Origin: Pseudomaricurvus alkylphenolicus
GTDB taxonomy: Bacteria > Pseudomonadota > Gammaproteobacteria > Pseudomonadales > Cellvibrionaceae
Assembly: GCF_011683955.1 (NCBI RefSeq)
Contig: NZ_JAAQPI010000007.1
Span: 62,001-126,000, forward strand
Reading direction: 5' to 3'
DNA: 64,000 nt
The notes under the pieces were generated by a model. That model ran no database searches. It was not told the origin of the DNA and saw only the letters and a list, made by a program, of their open reading frames with translations. Of this stretch, positions 53,696-61,868 are shown piece by piece. Within the stretch, counting starts at the first letter, position 1. Every line of letters begins with the position of its first letter. The position numbers and the translations under genes are program-made.

Positions 53696-55027
53696 TTACA
53701 TAATTTCGTCCCGAATCTTGTAGAACATCATTCCCAATGCCATTAGCTGCTGCCCAAACATGCGCCCGCCGGGGAACGGCCAGTGTTTGACCTTAGCCAT
53801 AATGTCAAACCGCTCCGCCTGATTCTGAATCAACTCCGAAATGATACGACCGGACATATGGGTCGGCGCCACCCCATGACCGGAATAGGCCTGCACGTAA
53901 TAAACATTGTCACTTAAACGTCCGAACTGCGGCACGCGGTTAAGCCCGATGCCCATGTGCCCTCCCCACTCATATTCCACCTTGACGCCACGCAACTGCG
54001 GAAACACTTTGTGCATACTGGCACTCATGGTGGCCGTGATGGACTTGGGATCCCTGGCGCTGTAATTCGACATGCCACCAAACAGTAGGCGCTTGTCAGC
54101 ACTCAGGCGAAAATAATCCAATGCGGTGCGTTGGTCACAGACCGCAAAATCTTCGCTTAACACTGACTGCGCCAGTGCGTCACCCAATGGTTCGGTTGCA
54201 ATCACATAGCTGCTGGCGGGCAGAATTTTTGAAGACAGCTTGGGCGCCAAATCAGGCGACAGCTGGCTCAAGTAGGCATTGCCCGCCAGTACCACAAACT
54301 TTGCCTTCACACTGCCCTTGGCGGTTCGAACGCAGCAGGTGTCACCGTACTCCAACCCAGTTACCAACGACTGTTCATAGATCTGCGCGCCCTGTGACTG
54401 GGCCGCTCTGGCCTCACCTTTGCACAAATCCAGCACCTGTACGTGCCCATAACCCATGTTGACCAGACCGCCAGTGTAACGATCACTACCGACCACTCGG
54501 CGAGTTTCTGCGCGCTCCAACCAGCGCACCTCCTCCGAATAATGTTTGTCCCGCAGTTCCTGCTGCCAGGCTTTAAGGTTGTCTTCCTCGCGAGAGTTAC
54601 GGGCAACATCCAGGTAGCCCCAACGCAGGTCACATTCAATGTCGTACTTGGCCACTCGTTCGCGAATGATATTCACGCACTCGAAACCCATGTCCCAAAG
54701 TGCCTTTGAAGCACCGCGACCGAACTGTTGCTCCACTTTGTCGTGGCTGCCGGCCAGTGCTTCGCCAAAACCGCCGATAATCTGGCCACCGTTGCGGCCA
54801 CTGGCTCCCCAGCCGATGCATTGGGCCTCAAGCAGCGCGACCTTGTATCCCGCCTCACTTAGCTCCACGGCCGTGGCAACGCCGGAGAGGCCACCGCCAA
54901 CGATGCACACATCAACGGAAATATCTTGCTCCAGGCAAGCAAACGGGGCTTTGTCCCGCTGTGACGCCGCATAGTAAGAACGGGCATGTTCAGCGCTGTG
55001 AATAGGGCTTTTGTCCAGAAAAGTCAT
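53696..55027 (-). CDS. FAD-dependent amine oxidoreductase, PuuB/DadA-like (copy 1)
   Basis: A 443-residue enzyme of the D-amino-acid-oxidase superfamily. VDVCIVGGGLSGVATAVELS (about 38-57) is the dinucleotide fold, and GWGASGRNGGQIIGG is the signature of gamma-glutamylputrescine-oxidase-like members. The C-terminal GGHMGIGLNRVPQFGR and YYVQAYSGHGVAPTHMSGR close the FAD site. It should oxidise a secondary or primary amine. It is paralogous to the gene at 56064, and a LysR gene lies between them; a shared upstream motif suggests common control. No glutamylputrescine synthetase or other polyamine gene is near, so the substrate is open. Confidence 0.88.
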   Translation of the reverse strand: MTFLDKSPIHSAEHARSYYAASQRDKAPFACLEQDISVDVCIVGGGLSGVATAVELSEAGYKVALLEAQCIGWGASGRNGGQIIGGFGEALAGSHDKVEQQFGRGASKALWDMGFECVNIIRERVAKYDIECDLRWGYLDVARNSREEDNLKAWQQELRDKHYSEEVRWLERAETRRVVGSDRYTGGLVNMGYGHVQVLDLCKGEARAAQSQGAQIYEQSLVTGLEYGDTCCVRTAKGSVKAKFVVLAGNAYLSQLSPDLAPKLSSKILPASSYVIATEPLGDALAQSVLSEDFAVCDQRTALDYFRLSADKRLLFGGMSNYSARDPKSITATMSASMHKVFPQLRGVKVEYEWGGHMGIGLNRVPQFGRLSDNVYYVQAYSGHGVAPTHMSGRIISELIQNQAERFDIMAKVKHWPFPGGRMFGQQLMALGMMFYKIRDEIM

Positions 55028-55087
55028 GGTTCACCTCAGTGCTCATTCATTTGCAGCCATTGTGCGCGGGATTTTATTATGAGTAAA

Positions 55088-55126
55088 ATAGAAGTATTGG
55101 ATCTGAATTATCAAAATATTAGATAA
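55088..55126 (-). promoter_or_regulatory. Shared control motif upstream of FAD oxidase copy 1 and LysR gene
   Basis: Read on the plus strand, this element holds ATAG...TTGGAT...TTATC and TCAAAATATTAGATAA (55111-55126). A related element in front of the second oxidase starts 66 bases from that gene (61 here). ATCTGAAT and ATTAGAT arms (55101-55124) form an imperfect inverted repeat, as expected for a LysR-type site. It ends one base before the LysR ATG. Confidence 0.5.
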
Positions 55127-55127
55127 A

Positions 55128-56057
55128 ATGAAAACCTTCGGTAACAAGGCCCTGCTGTCCTACCTGCACTGCTTTTGGCAGGTTGCCTGCCACCAGAGCT
55201 TCACCCGCGCGGCACAAAGCCTGCACATCAGCCAGTCCGCCGTCAGCTACCAGGTAAAGTTGCTGGAGCAACAGCTGGATGTCGCGCTGCTGGATCGGGA
55301 AAAACGACGCCAGATCAAACTAACCCCCGCCGGGCAGCTGTTGGCGGATCATTGCCAGACGATGTTTACCCAACTGCAGGAAACACTGGATACGGTGCAG
55401 GGCAAGACCCTCAGCGGCGAGATTAATATTGCCTCCACCTCCTGCTTTGGTTCTGTGATTATGGGACCGGTGATTTCCGACATGAAGTCCAGCTACCCCA
55501 ACCTGCAAGTCAATCTGCATATTTCCGATGACCATGTGAATTTGCGCAGGGAACACTTTGACCTTGCCATACGCACGCTGACCAGCGCGCCAGGGCTGCA
55601 CACTCAGGCGCTGTTCCGATCTCCGATGCGGCTGGTGTGTGGTCAAGGGTATGCCGAAAACCACGGCCTGCCACAATCCCTTGAACAACTTCGACAGCAC
55701 CAGATGTTGTTGACCGAGCCGGAAGATATCGATTGGCGCTCACTGTGCGAACAGAAACCGGAGGTTCCGGTGGAGCCGCCCAATGTCAGTTACATCAGCA
55801 CCACCTGGGCACAGCTGCACGCCATTGGCTCTGGTCTGGGATTGGGTTACCTGCCACTCTACGCCATCTATCGCGAATTGGAAAACGGCAGTTTCCAGCA
55901 GGTTTTGCCCAAGGTGTTTGCCGATTGCCATGTGGTGTTTTATTCCTGCACACCTCACCGCATCGAGCATAATCCAAAAGTGGAAGCGGTGATTGAAGCC
56001 ATTCGTCACCGCGTGGAAGCGCCCGAGTTTGCAGGCATGTTCGAATGGTTGGGCTGA
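55128..56057 (+). CDS. LysR family transcriptional regulator
   Basis: A 309-residue LysR protein, GcvA-like in outline. The N-terminal helix-turn-helix has SFTRAAQSLHISQSAVSYQVKLLEQQL (about 25-51), and the effector domain follows with GEINIASTSCFGSVIMGPVI and HFDLAIRT. It is coded between two paralogous FAD amine oxidases on the opposite strand and overlaps the control region of the first, so it most likely regulates both and itself. The effector is probably an amine or amino acid derivative. Confidence 0.92.
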   Translation: MKTFGNKALLSYLHCFWQVACHQSFTRAAQSLHISQSAVSYQVKLLEQQLDVALLDREKRRQIKLTPAGQLLADHCQTMFTQLQETLDTVQGKTLSGEINIASTSCFGSVIMGPVISDMKSSYPNLQVNLHISDDHVNLRREHFDLAIRTLTSAPGLHTQALFRSPMRLVCGQGYAENHGLPQSLEQLRQHQMLLTEPEDIDWRSLCEQKPEVPVEPPNVSYISTTWAQLHAIGSGLGLGYLPLYAIYRELENGSFQQVLPKVFADCHVVFYSCTPHRIEHNPKVEAVIEAIRHRVEAPEFAGMFEWLG

Positions 56058-56063
56058 GCGTGT

Positions 56064-57380
56064 TTACTTGCGCGAAGCCCCAAGCATGTCCCTCAGGCGA
56101 TAATACCAACTGCCCATTACCACGGCAGGTACTTTTAAATACTTGCCGCCAGGGAACGGCACCTGTCGAATACGTGAAAAGTAATCAAACCTTTCCGCAT
56201 TGCCGGCGAGCATTTCTGACAGCAAACGACCGACAATATGCGTGGTCGTAACGCCGTGCCCCGAATACCCATGGGCATAGAATACGTTGCTGTCGCGTAA
56301 GCGCCCAACGTCCGGCATGCGACTGTAGGTAATGGCAAAGTTGCCACCCCATGCATAATCAATTTTGACGTCGCTCAGTTGCGGAAACACTTTGAGCATA
56401 TCCTGGCGCATAGCCTCGGCGAAGTTTGCCGGTTGCGCGCCGCCATAGTACGACTTGCCCCCAAACAGCAGGCGCTTGTCGGCACTCAGACGATAATAAT
56501 CCAGCACATAACGCCAGTCCGTATAACCGTAATCCTTTTTCAGCAACGCCGCCGCCCTTTCTTCGCCCAACGGCTCAGTGGCGATTACGAATGAACTGAC
56601 GGGAATCAATTTGGCCTCAATGCTGGGTATCAAATTACCCAGGTAGGCGTTGCCGGCCAAGAGCACATAGTCTGCATTAACGCGGCCTTCTTCAGTATGC
56701 ACAACCGGTTTTTGGTGAACATCCACCTTCGTCACCGGGGAATGCTCGTGGATAACCCCACCCAGGGATTCCAGCGCCCTGGCTTCGCCCAGGGCAAGAT
56801 TGAGAGGGTGCAGGTGAGCACTGTTGGGGTCAAAGAATCCACCCACATAGTTCGAGCTGGCCACCAGATCCTGAACGCCCGGGCGATCCGGAATCAACTC
56901 CAGATCATCACGACCGCAGCGCGCCCAGACTTGACGTTCTTTTTCCATGGCGTGCAGTTGTTTTTGATCTGTGGCGAGTCCCACATGGCCGGGTTTAAAA
57001 TCACAGCTGATCTGAAACTCCTCGATGTGCTGGCGAATAATGTCGCAACCTTCCAGCGCCATACTCAGATAGTTTTTGGCAGCGTCGAGACCAAAGCGGG
57101 ATTCCAGTGCACCAATGCCGGAGTTATAGCCGATAATCGCCTGGCCACCGTTGCGCCCTGAAGCTCCCCAGCCGATGCGGTTGGCTTCCAGCAGTACCAC
57201 CTTGTAACCCGCCCTGGCCAGATGAATCCCGGCTGACAGCCCGGTAAAACCTCCCCCGACAATGCACACATCGGCCTTGACAGTGCCTTGCAGGCCGGCT
57301 CGTTCAGAGTCGTCGTTGCGGCTGGCGGCATAGTAGGAGTTGGTGTGTGCCCGGCGGGCCGGTGATACTTGAGCATTCAT
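56064..57380 (-). CDS. FAD-dependent amine oxidoreductase, PuuB/DadA-like (copy 2)
   Basis: A 438-residue paralogue of the enzyme at 53696: ADVCIVGGGFTGLSAGIHLA, GWGASGRNGGQAIIGYNSG, and a C-terminal YAWGGNFAITYSRMPDVGR and FYAHGYSGHGVTTTHIVGR. I chose the ATG at 57380 (MNAQVSPARR) over one 48 bases upstream, because it aligns with the start of copy 1 and puts the shared upstream motif at the same distance. The 3' end is 6 bases from the LysR gene. The substrate is likely related to that of copy 1 but not identical. Confidence 0.87.
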   Translation of the reverse strand: MNAQVSPARRAHTNSYYAASRNDDSERAGLQGTVKADVCIVGGGFTGLSAGIHLARAGYKVVLLEANRIGWGASGRNGGQAIIGYNSGIGALESRFGLDAAKNYLSMALEGCDIIRQHIEEFQISCDFKPGHVGLATDQKQLHAMEKERQVWARCGRDDLELIPDRPGVQDLVASSNYVGGFFDPNSAHLHPLNLALGEARALESLGGVIHEHSPVTKVDVHQKPVVHTEEGRVNADYVLLAGNAYLGNLIPSIEAKLIPVSSFVIATEPLGEERAAALLKKDYGYTDWRYVLDYYRLSADKRLLFGGKSYYGGAQPANFAEAMRQDMLKVFPQLSDVKIDYAWGGNFAITYSRMPDVGRLRDSNVFYAHGYSGHGVTTTHIVGRLLSEMLAGNAERFDYFSRIRQVPFPGGKYLKVPAVVMGSWYYRLRDMLGASRK

Positions 57381-57445
57381 AGACGGAACCGAGAAATGGA
57401 TAGCCTGTTTGCCTCTATTCTCGGTCATCCGTCCTGTGGTTAAAA

Positions 57446-57481
57446 ATAGTAATTTTGGATGGGCGTTATCTAATTATTTGA
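57446..57481 (-). promoter_or_regulatory. Shared control motif upstream of FAD oxidase copy 2
   Basis: The element ATAG...TTGGAT...TTATC (57446-57470) matches 55088-55112 in 18 of 25 positions in the same orientation. It overlaps TTATCTAATTATTTGA (57466-57481), whose complement matches 55111-55126 at 14 of 16 positions. It lies just before the oxidase start and after the enoyl-CoA hydratase gene, so it is likely the LysR-controlled promoter region of copy 2. Confidence 0.5.
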
Positions 57482-57483
57482 GC

Positions 57484-58227
57484 TTACTTCCGCTCGGTAA
57501 AGCGAGCTACCCGCTCCGCCATATCCGCACAGGCACCTGGGCTGTTGGTGTACTCGTAATCCAGACCGTCGTGAATGCGCAGCCCGTCAGTGGCTTCCAG
57601 AATGGATTTGCATATGCGGTGACTGTCGCCGGAGTTCCGAACCACACTTTGAGCATAGGCCAGCACCTCATCCCCCAGTGATTCCGGCTTACAGACCCGG
57701 TCCACCAGCCCCATGGCCAGCGCCTCTGCGGCACCCACCTTGCGGCTGCTGAACATCATGTCCTTGGCCTTGGCCACGCCGATTCGGCGCGGCAGCCTTT
57801 GGGTCATCCCCCATACCGGGCTTAAACCCCATTGGCTATGGGTATCGGCCAGAACCGTATCGTCGCTGACAAAAATCAGGTCTGTGGCAAGCGCCAGCTC
57901 CAAAGCCCCTGTAAAGCAGTAACGATGCACCTGCGCGATGACCGGGACCGGCAAGCTTGCCAGCGCTTCGAGGGTGGTCGCTTCATAGTCTGAATGATCC
58001 AGCTCCGTTCCTGTGGCAATGTCTTTGAGATCGTGACCGGCGGAAAACGCCTTGCCGTTGCCTCGCAAAATCACACAGCCTATATCGTCTCCGGCACTGG
58101 CGATGTCGTCCACGGCCTTGCGCAGCTGCTGAAACAGCTCGTGGTTCAGGGCGTTCAAGGATTCGGGCCGGTTGAGGGTCAATGTGCAAATTCGATTTTG
58201 CTGCTCTACAAGCAGTGTTTGAGTCAT
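57484..58227 (-). CDS. Enoyl-CoA hydratase/isomerase family protein
   Basis: A 247-residue crotonase. Oxyanion segments FSAGHDLKD (about 61-69) and YCFTGALELALATDL are present, the latter with one catalytic Glu. The second Glu region reads DTHSQWGLSPVWGMTQRLPR, so the standard GLPE glutamate is missing. A hydratase is possible but an isomerase or a specialised hydrolase/dehalogenase-like reaction cannot be ruled out. It is divergent from the sulfatase-CoA ligase operon and shares its upstream region with an inverted repeat (58292-58328), so it may join that pathway. Confidence 0.88.
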   Translation of the reverse strand: MTQTLLVEQQNRICTLTLNRPESLNALNHELFQQLRKAVDDIASAGDDIGCVILRGNGKAFSAGHDLKDIATGTELDHSDYEATTLEALASLPVPVIAQVHRYCFTGALELALATDLIFVSDDTVLADTHSQWGLSPVWGMTQRLPRRIGVAKAKDMMFSSRKVGAAEALAMGLVDRVCKPESLGDEVLAYAQSVVRNSGDSHRICKSILEATDGLRIHDGLDYEYTNSPGACADMAERVARFTERK

Positions 58228-58291
58228 GGCAAATTCTCCGTCGGTATAGCGACCATGGTAACAATGTAGGTGCCGGCGCCCGGACTGACAA

Positions 58292-58328
58292 TGTCCTCAA
58301 TGCGCAATATTTCTGGCTGTTGAGGACA
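58292..58328. promoter_or_regulatory. Inverted repeat between crotonase and sulfatase genes
   Basis: TGTCCTCAA (58292-58300) and TTGAGGACA (58320-58328) are perfect 9-base arms with a 19-base spacer, in the 216-base divergent promoter region. Arm length and centre spacing (28 bases) fit a two-site regulator. The AraC protein at 61869 is the nearest candidate. Confidence 0.45.
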
Positions 58329-58443
58329 GTACACAGATCCATGATGCAATTGGGCCAGAAAAGCTGCTCAACCGGGCCATGGCGAGCGAACTGGGCAGTC
58401 GCTAGAGTAAGGACTGTAACTCACGCTGTAACAGGATTGTTTT

Positions 58444-60018
58444 ATGGGGATTCTCAAGACTTTTTCGCGTCGACTGGCCGCAGGCGTATGCCTTGTGGCA
58501 ACGTTGGCAGCCTGTACGATCGCCCAGGCCAAGGACAAACAGCCCAATATCCTGGTGATCTGGGGCGATGATGTCGGCATGTGGAATATCAGCGCTTACC
58601 ACCGGGGCATGCTGGGCAGCCGCACCCCCAATATCGATCGGATTGCCCAGGAAGGTGCGCTCTATACAGACTACTACGCTGAGCAAAGTTGCACCGCTGG
58701 TCGTTCGGCGTTTATCACCGGCCAACATCCCTTTCGCACTGGTTTACTAAAAGTCGGTATGCCGGGCTCAGATATCGGCATTCAGCCTGAGGATCCCACC
58801 ATTGCCGAGTTGCTCAAACCCCTCGGGTATGTCACCGGGCAATTCGGCAAAAACCACCTGGGCGACAAAGATGAATTTTTGCCCAGCAATCATGGCTTTG
58901 ACGAATTCTTTGGCAATCTTTACCACTTGAACGCAGAAGAAGAACCGGAAACCTATTTTTACCCGAAAGATCCCGCTTTTCATAAGCGCTTTGCGCCACG
59001 AGGTGTTATCCATTCATACGCCGACGGTCGGGTCGAAGACACGGGTCCCTTGAATCGCAAACGCATGGAGACGGTCGACCAGGAGTTCGCTAACGCGGCC
59101 ATGGGTTTTATGGAAAAGTCACAAAAAGCCGGCAAACCTTTTTTCCTGTGGTTTAACGCCACACGCATGCACGTTTGGACACGGTTGGCCGAGCGCTGGC
59201 GCGGCAGCTCGGGTTACGGACTCTACGCCGACGGCATGATGGAGCACGATCACCACGTGGGCCAGTTACTGGACAAGCTCAAGGCGCTCGGTATTGATGA
59301 CAATACCATCGTGGTTTACTCCACCGATAACGGTTCTCAAACCAACACTTACCCCGATGGTGGCATGGAGCCCTTTAAAGGTGAAAAAGGCACTACCTGG
59401 GAGGGCGGCTTTCGAGCGCCGGCAATGGTCCGCTGGCCTGGCGTGGTGAAGCCAGGCAGTGTGATTAACGATGTCACTCACCACATGGATTGGTTGCCGA
59501 CATTCCTGACCGCAGCAGGAGAGCCAAACATCAAGAAAAAACTGATGAAGGGCCACCGCGCTGGTGATAAGACCTTTAAGGTTCACTTGGACGGCTTTGA
59601 CCAAACCCAAAGACTGACCGGCAAAGGCCCCCATCTTCGGCAGTCCGTTTTCTTCTTTGATGACAACGCCAATCTCAACGCGGTGCGCTGGAACGACTGG
59701 AAGGTTCACTTCGCCATTATGCCTGACGGCTGGGGTGGAGAACGCCAGCAGCTCAATATCCCCATCGGCATGAATCTTCGCACCGATCCCTTTGAAGTTT
59801 CCATGGACTCGGGCATGTACACCCGCTGGATGGCAGACAATCTGTGGTTGTTTGTACCGCTGCAGCAGGTTATCGGCAAATGGTTGATGACTTACCGGGA
59901 ATTCCCGCCACGCCAGCCATCCGGCAGCTTCGCCATCGACAAAGTTCTGCAGCGTATGCAGATGGCCAGCGAGCAGGCTGCGAGAGCCAGGGCCATGGGT
60001 CAGCAAGTACCGCGTTAA
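58444..60018 (+). CDS. Sulfatase (arylsulfatase family S1), probable lipoprotein
   Basis: A 524-residue type I sulfatase. Asp42 and Asp43 (WGDDVG) bind calcium, Cys83 in CTAGR is the formylglycine precursor, GKNHLGD follows, and STDNG carries later metal ligands. The N-terminal hydrophobic stretch ends LAAC at 21-24, which fits a lipobox, so the enzyme may be a lipoprotein in the envelope. Maturation needs a sulfatase-modifying enzyme, not present in this window. It is 15 bases before an acyl-CoA ligase gene, so sulfate removal is probably followed by CoA activation of the released carboxylic acid. Confidence 0.9.
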   Translation: MGILKTFSRRLAAGVCLVATLAACTIAQAKDKQPNILVIWGDDVGMWNISAYHRGMLGSRTPNIDRIAQEGALYTDYYAEQSCTAGRSAFITGQHPFRTGLLKVGMPGSDIGIQPEDPTIAELLKPLGYVTGQFGKNHLGDKDEFLPSNHGFDEFFGNLYHLNAEEEPETYFYPKDPAFHKRFAPRGVIHSYADGRVEDTGPLNRKRMETVDQEFANAAMGFMEKSQKAGKPFFLWFNATRMHVWTRLAERWRGSSGYGLYADGMMEHDHHVGQLLDKLKALGIDDNTIVVYSTDNGSQTNTYPDGGMEPFKGEKGTTWEGGFRAPAMVRWPGVVKPGSVINDVTHHMDWLPTFLTAAGEPNIKKKLMKGHRAGDKTFKVHLDGFDQTQRLTGKGPHLRQSVFFFDDNANLNAVRWNDWKVHFAIMPDGWGGERQQLNIPIGMNLRTDPFEVSMDSGMYTRWMADNLWLFVPLQQVIGKWLMTYREFPPRQPSGSFAIDKVLQRMQMASEQAARARAMGQQVPR

Positions 60019-60033
60019 TCAGAATCAGGAAAA

Positions 60034-61758
60034 ATGGAGCTCAACACTATGACAGCCCTCGCCCAATCCACAGCCCAACTGGGCCAGCTCCCCACGCCGC
60101 TGGAACGCTTGTACCACCACGAACAACAGCGCGGTGGAGAAATCCGTTTTGTTCAGCCATACCCGGATGGTCATCTGGAGAACATCAGCTGGCGCGAAAG
60201 TGGTGACCAGATCCGTCGAATGGCAGCGTACCTCAAATCTCTGAAGTTGCCCGAAGGCAGCCGTATCGCATTGTTGTCCGCAAACTGTGCTCACTGGATT
60301 CTGGCCGATATGGCTATCTGGATGGCCGGCCATGTTTCCGTTCCTCTATATCCGGTATTAACCGCCGACAGTGTACGCAAGATCATGGATCACAGCGAAG
60401 CTCAGGTTATTTTTGTGGGCAAACTGGAAGACTGGGACAGCATGAAAGCAGGTATTCCTGAGGGCACACATACCATTTCTCTGCCGCTGTCCCCCGAAGG
60501 CATTCAAACCCGGCAGCAATGGCAGCGGGTGATGGAGCAGACGCCACCAATGAGCGACAGCCCTGTGCGCTCCAGGGACGATCTCGCAACGATTATCTAC
60601 ACCTCAGGTACCACGGGAATGCCGAAGGGCGTGATGCACTCCTTTGCCACCATGGCGACGGTCGGCTCGCTGACCGGTGAGCTCTATGGTAATCGACAAT
60701 CGGATCGTATGTTGTCTTACCTGCCGCTGGCCCATGTTGCCGAGCGGGCGGCAATTGAAATCAATCAGCTCTATGCCGGGTTCCCCGTTTACTTTTCCAA
60801 CTCGCTGGAAACCTTTGCCGACGACCTGCGTCGCGCCCGACCCACGTTGTTTTTTGCGGTGCCTCGCATCTGGACAAAACTGCAGCAACGTGTGCTGGAA
60901 CAAGTACCTGAACAGAAACTGAAACGGCTGTTAAAATTGCCGCTGGTATCACGCTGGGTAAAACGCAAACTGACCCGTGCTTTGGGTATGGATCAGGTGC
61001 GCATCGGTGTCAGTGGCGCGGCGCCTCTGTCCACCTCGTTAATGGATTGGTACGAGTCCCTGGGCATTACCATTTTGGAAGGTTACGCCATGAGCGAGAA
61101 CTTTGCCTACTCCCACAGCACCCGCCCCGGTCAATCCAAAATCGGTTTCGTTGGCGTGCCCAGCCCGTTTGTGGATTGTAAAATTTCATCGCAGGGCGAA
61201 ATCCTGATCAAGTCCCCCACCAATATGCTGGGTTACTACCTTCAACCGGAGTTAACAGCAGAGACGATCGATACCGAGGGCTACTTGCATACCGGAGACA
61301 AGGGCGAAATCGATTCACAGAACCGCCTGAAAATCACCGGTCGCATCAAAGAGATTTTTAAAACCAGCAAGGGAAAATACGTGGCACCGGCCCCCATTGA
61401 GGATTTGTTGCTGCGCAATACCTGGTTGGAACAAATCTGCGTAACCGGCGATAACCTGCCACAACCCATCGCCCTGGCGACCCTCTCGGCAGCCGCGGTG
61501 GAACGCTGCAGTTGCCCGGATTTTCGGCAACAATTGCAGCAGGCTCTGCAGCAACTGTTAAAAGACACAAACAGCCGTCTGGATAAACACGAACATCTCA
61601 GCGCTCTGGTATTGTTCCGACAATTGTGGACAGTGGACAACAACTTTATGACGCCTACTCTTAAGGTAAAACGTGCCGTTTTGGAAGATGTCTACCGGCC
61701 ACAGTTTGACCAATGGGGCCGGCAGGGGGGAGCCGTCGTCTGGGCAGATGCCATGTGA
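60034..61758 (+). CDS. Long-chain acyl-CoA synthetase-like ligase (AMP-binding)
   Basis: A 574-residue adenylate-forming ligase. The ATP loop is IIYTSGTTGMPKGVMHSF, followed by SYLPLAHVAERA, ILEGYAMSENFAYS and the HTGDKGEIDSQNRLKITGRIKEIFKTSKGKYVAP hinge region, which is typical of long-chain FadD/FACL enzymes. CAGGAAAA precedes the ATG. It forms an operon with the sulfatase and is followed by an AraC gene. It should form acyl-CoA from a bulky or long-chain acid; the specificity cannot be read. Confidence 0.92.
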   Translation: MELNTMTALAQSTAQLGQLPTPLERLYHHEQQRGGEIRFVQPYPDGHLENISWRESGDQIRRMAAYLKSLKLPEGSRIALLSANCAHWILADMAIWMAGHVSVPLYPVLTADSVRKIMDHSEAQVIFVGKLEDWDSMKAGIPEGTHTISLPLSPEGIQTRQQWQRVMEQTPPMSDSPVRSRDDLATIIYTSGTTGMPKGVMHSFATMATVGSLTGELYGNRQSDRMLSYLPLAHVAERAAIEINQLYAGFPVYFSNSLETFADDLRRARPTLFFAVPRIWTKLQQRVLEQVPEQKLKRLLKLPLVSRWVKRKLTRALGMDQVRIGVSGAAPLSTSLMDWYESLGITILEGYAMSENFAYSHSTRPGQSKIGFVGVPSPFVDCKISSQGEILIKSPTNMLGYYLQPELTAETIDTEGYLHTGDKGEIDSQNRLKITGRIKEIFKTSKGKYVAPAPIEDLLLRNTWLEQICVTGDNLPQPIALATLSAAAVERCSCPDFRQQLQQALQQLLKDTNSRLDKHEHLSALVLFRQLWTVDNNFMTPTLKVKRAVLEDVYRPQFDQWGRQGGAVVWADAM

Positions 61759-61773
61759 ATGGCGGCGTGTTCG

Positions 61774-61803
61774 GTCAAACAAGGGTGGAATCGATGTTTG
61801 ACA
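61774..61803 (+). promoter_or_regulatory. Inverted repeat overlapping a TTGACA box before the AraC gene
   Basis: GTCAAACA (61774-61781) and TGTTTGAC (61795-61802) are perfect arms with a 13-base spacer. The right arm overlaps TTGACA (61798-61803), and TCTACT follows 18 bases later as a possible -10. The CAAAC/GTTTG arms resemble the fatty-acid regulator PsrA half-sites, but with a longer spacer. It could be an autoregulatory site. Confidence 0.5.
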
Positions 61804-61868
61804 ATGCGCCTGCCGCTGGGGTCTACTGAGGATAACAACAACGCCAGAAGTGAAGCCCAGAGAAGAGC

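Noticed and set aside
53696-57380. Putrescine (Puu) pathway
   Set aside because: The two oxidases resemble PuuB, but no glutamylputrescine synthetase, aldehyde dehydrogenase, hydrolase or transporter gene is nearby, so the substrate is left open.
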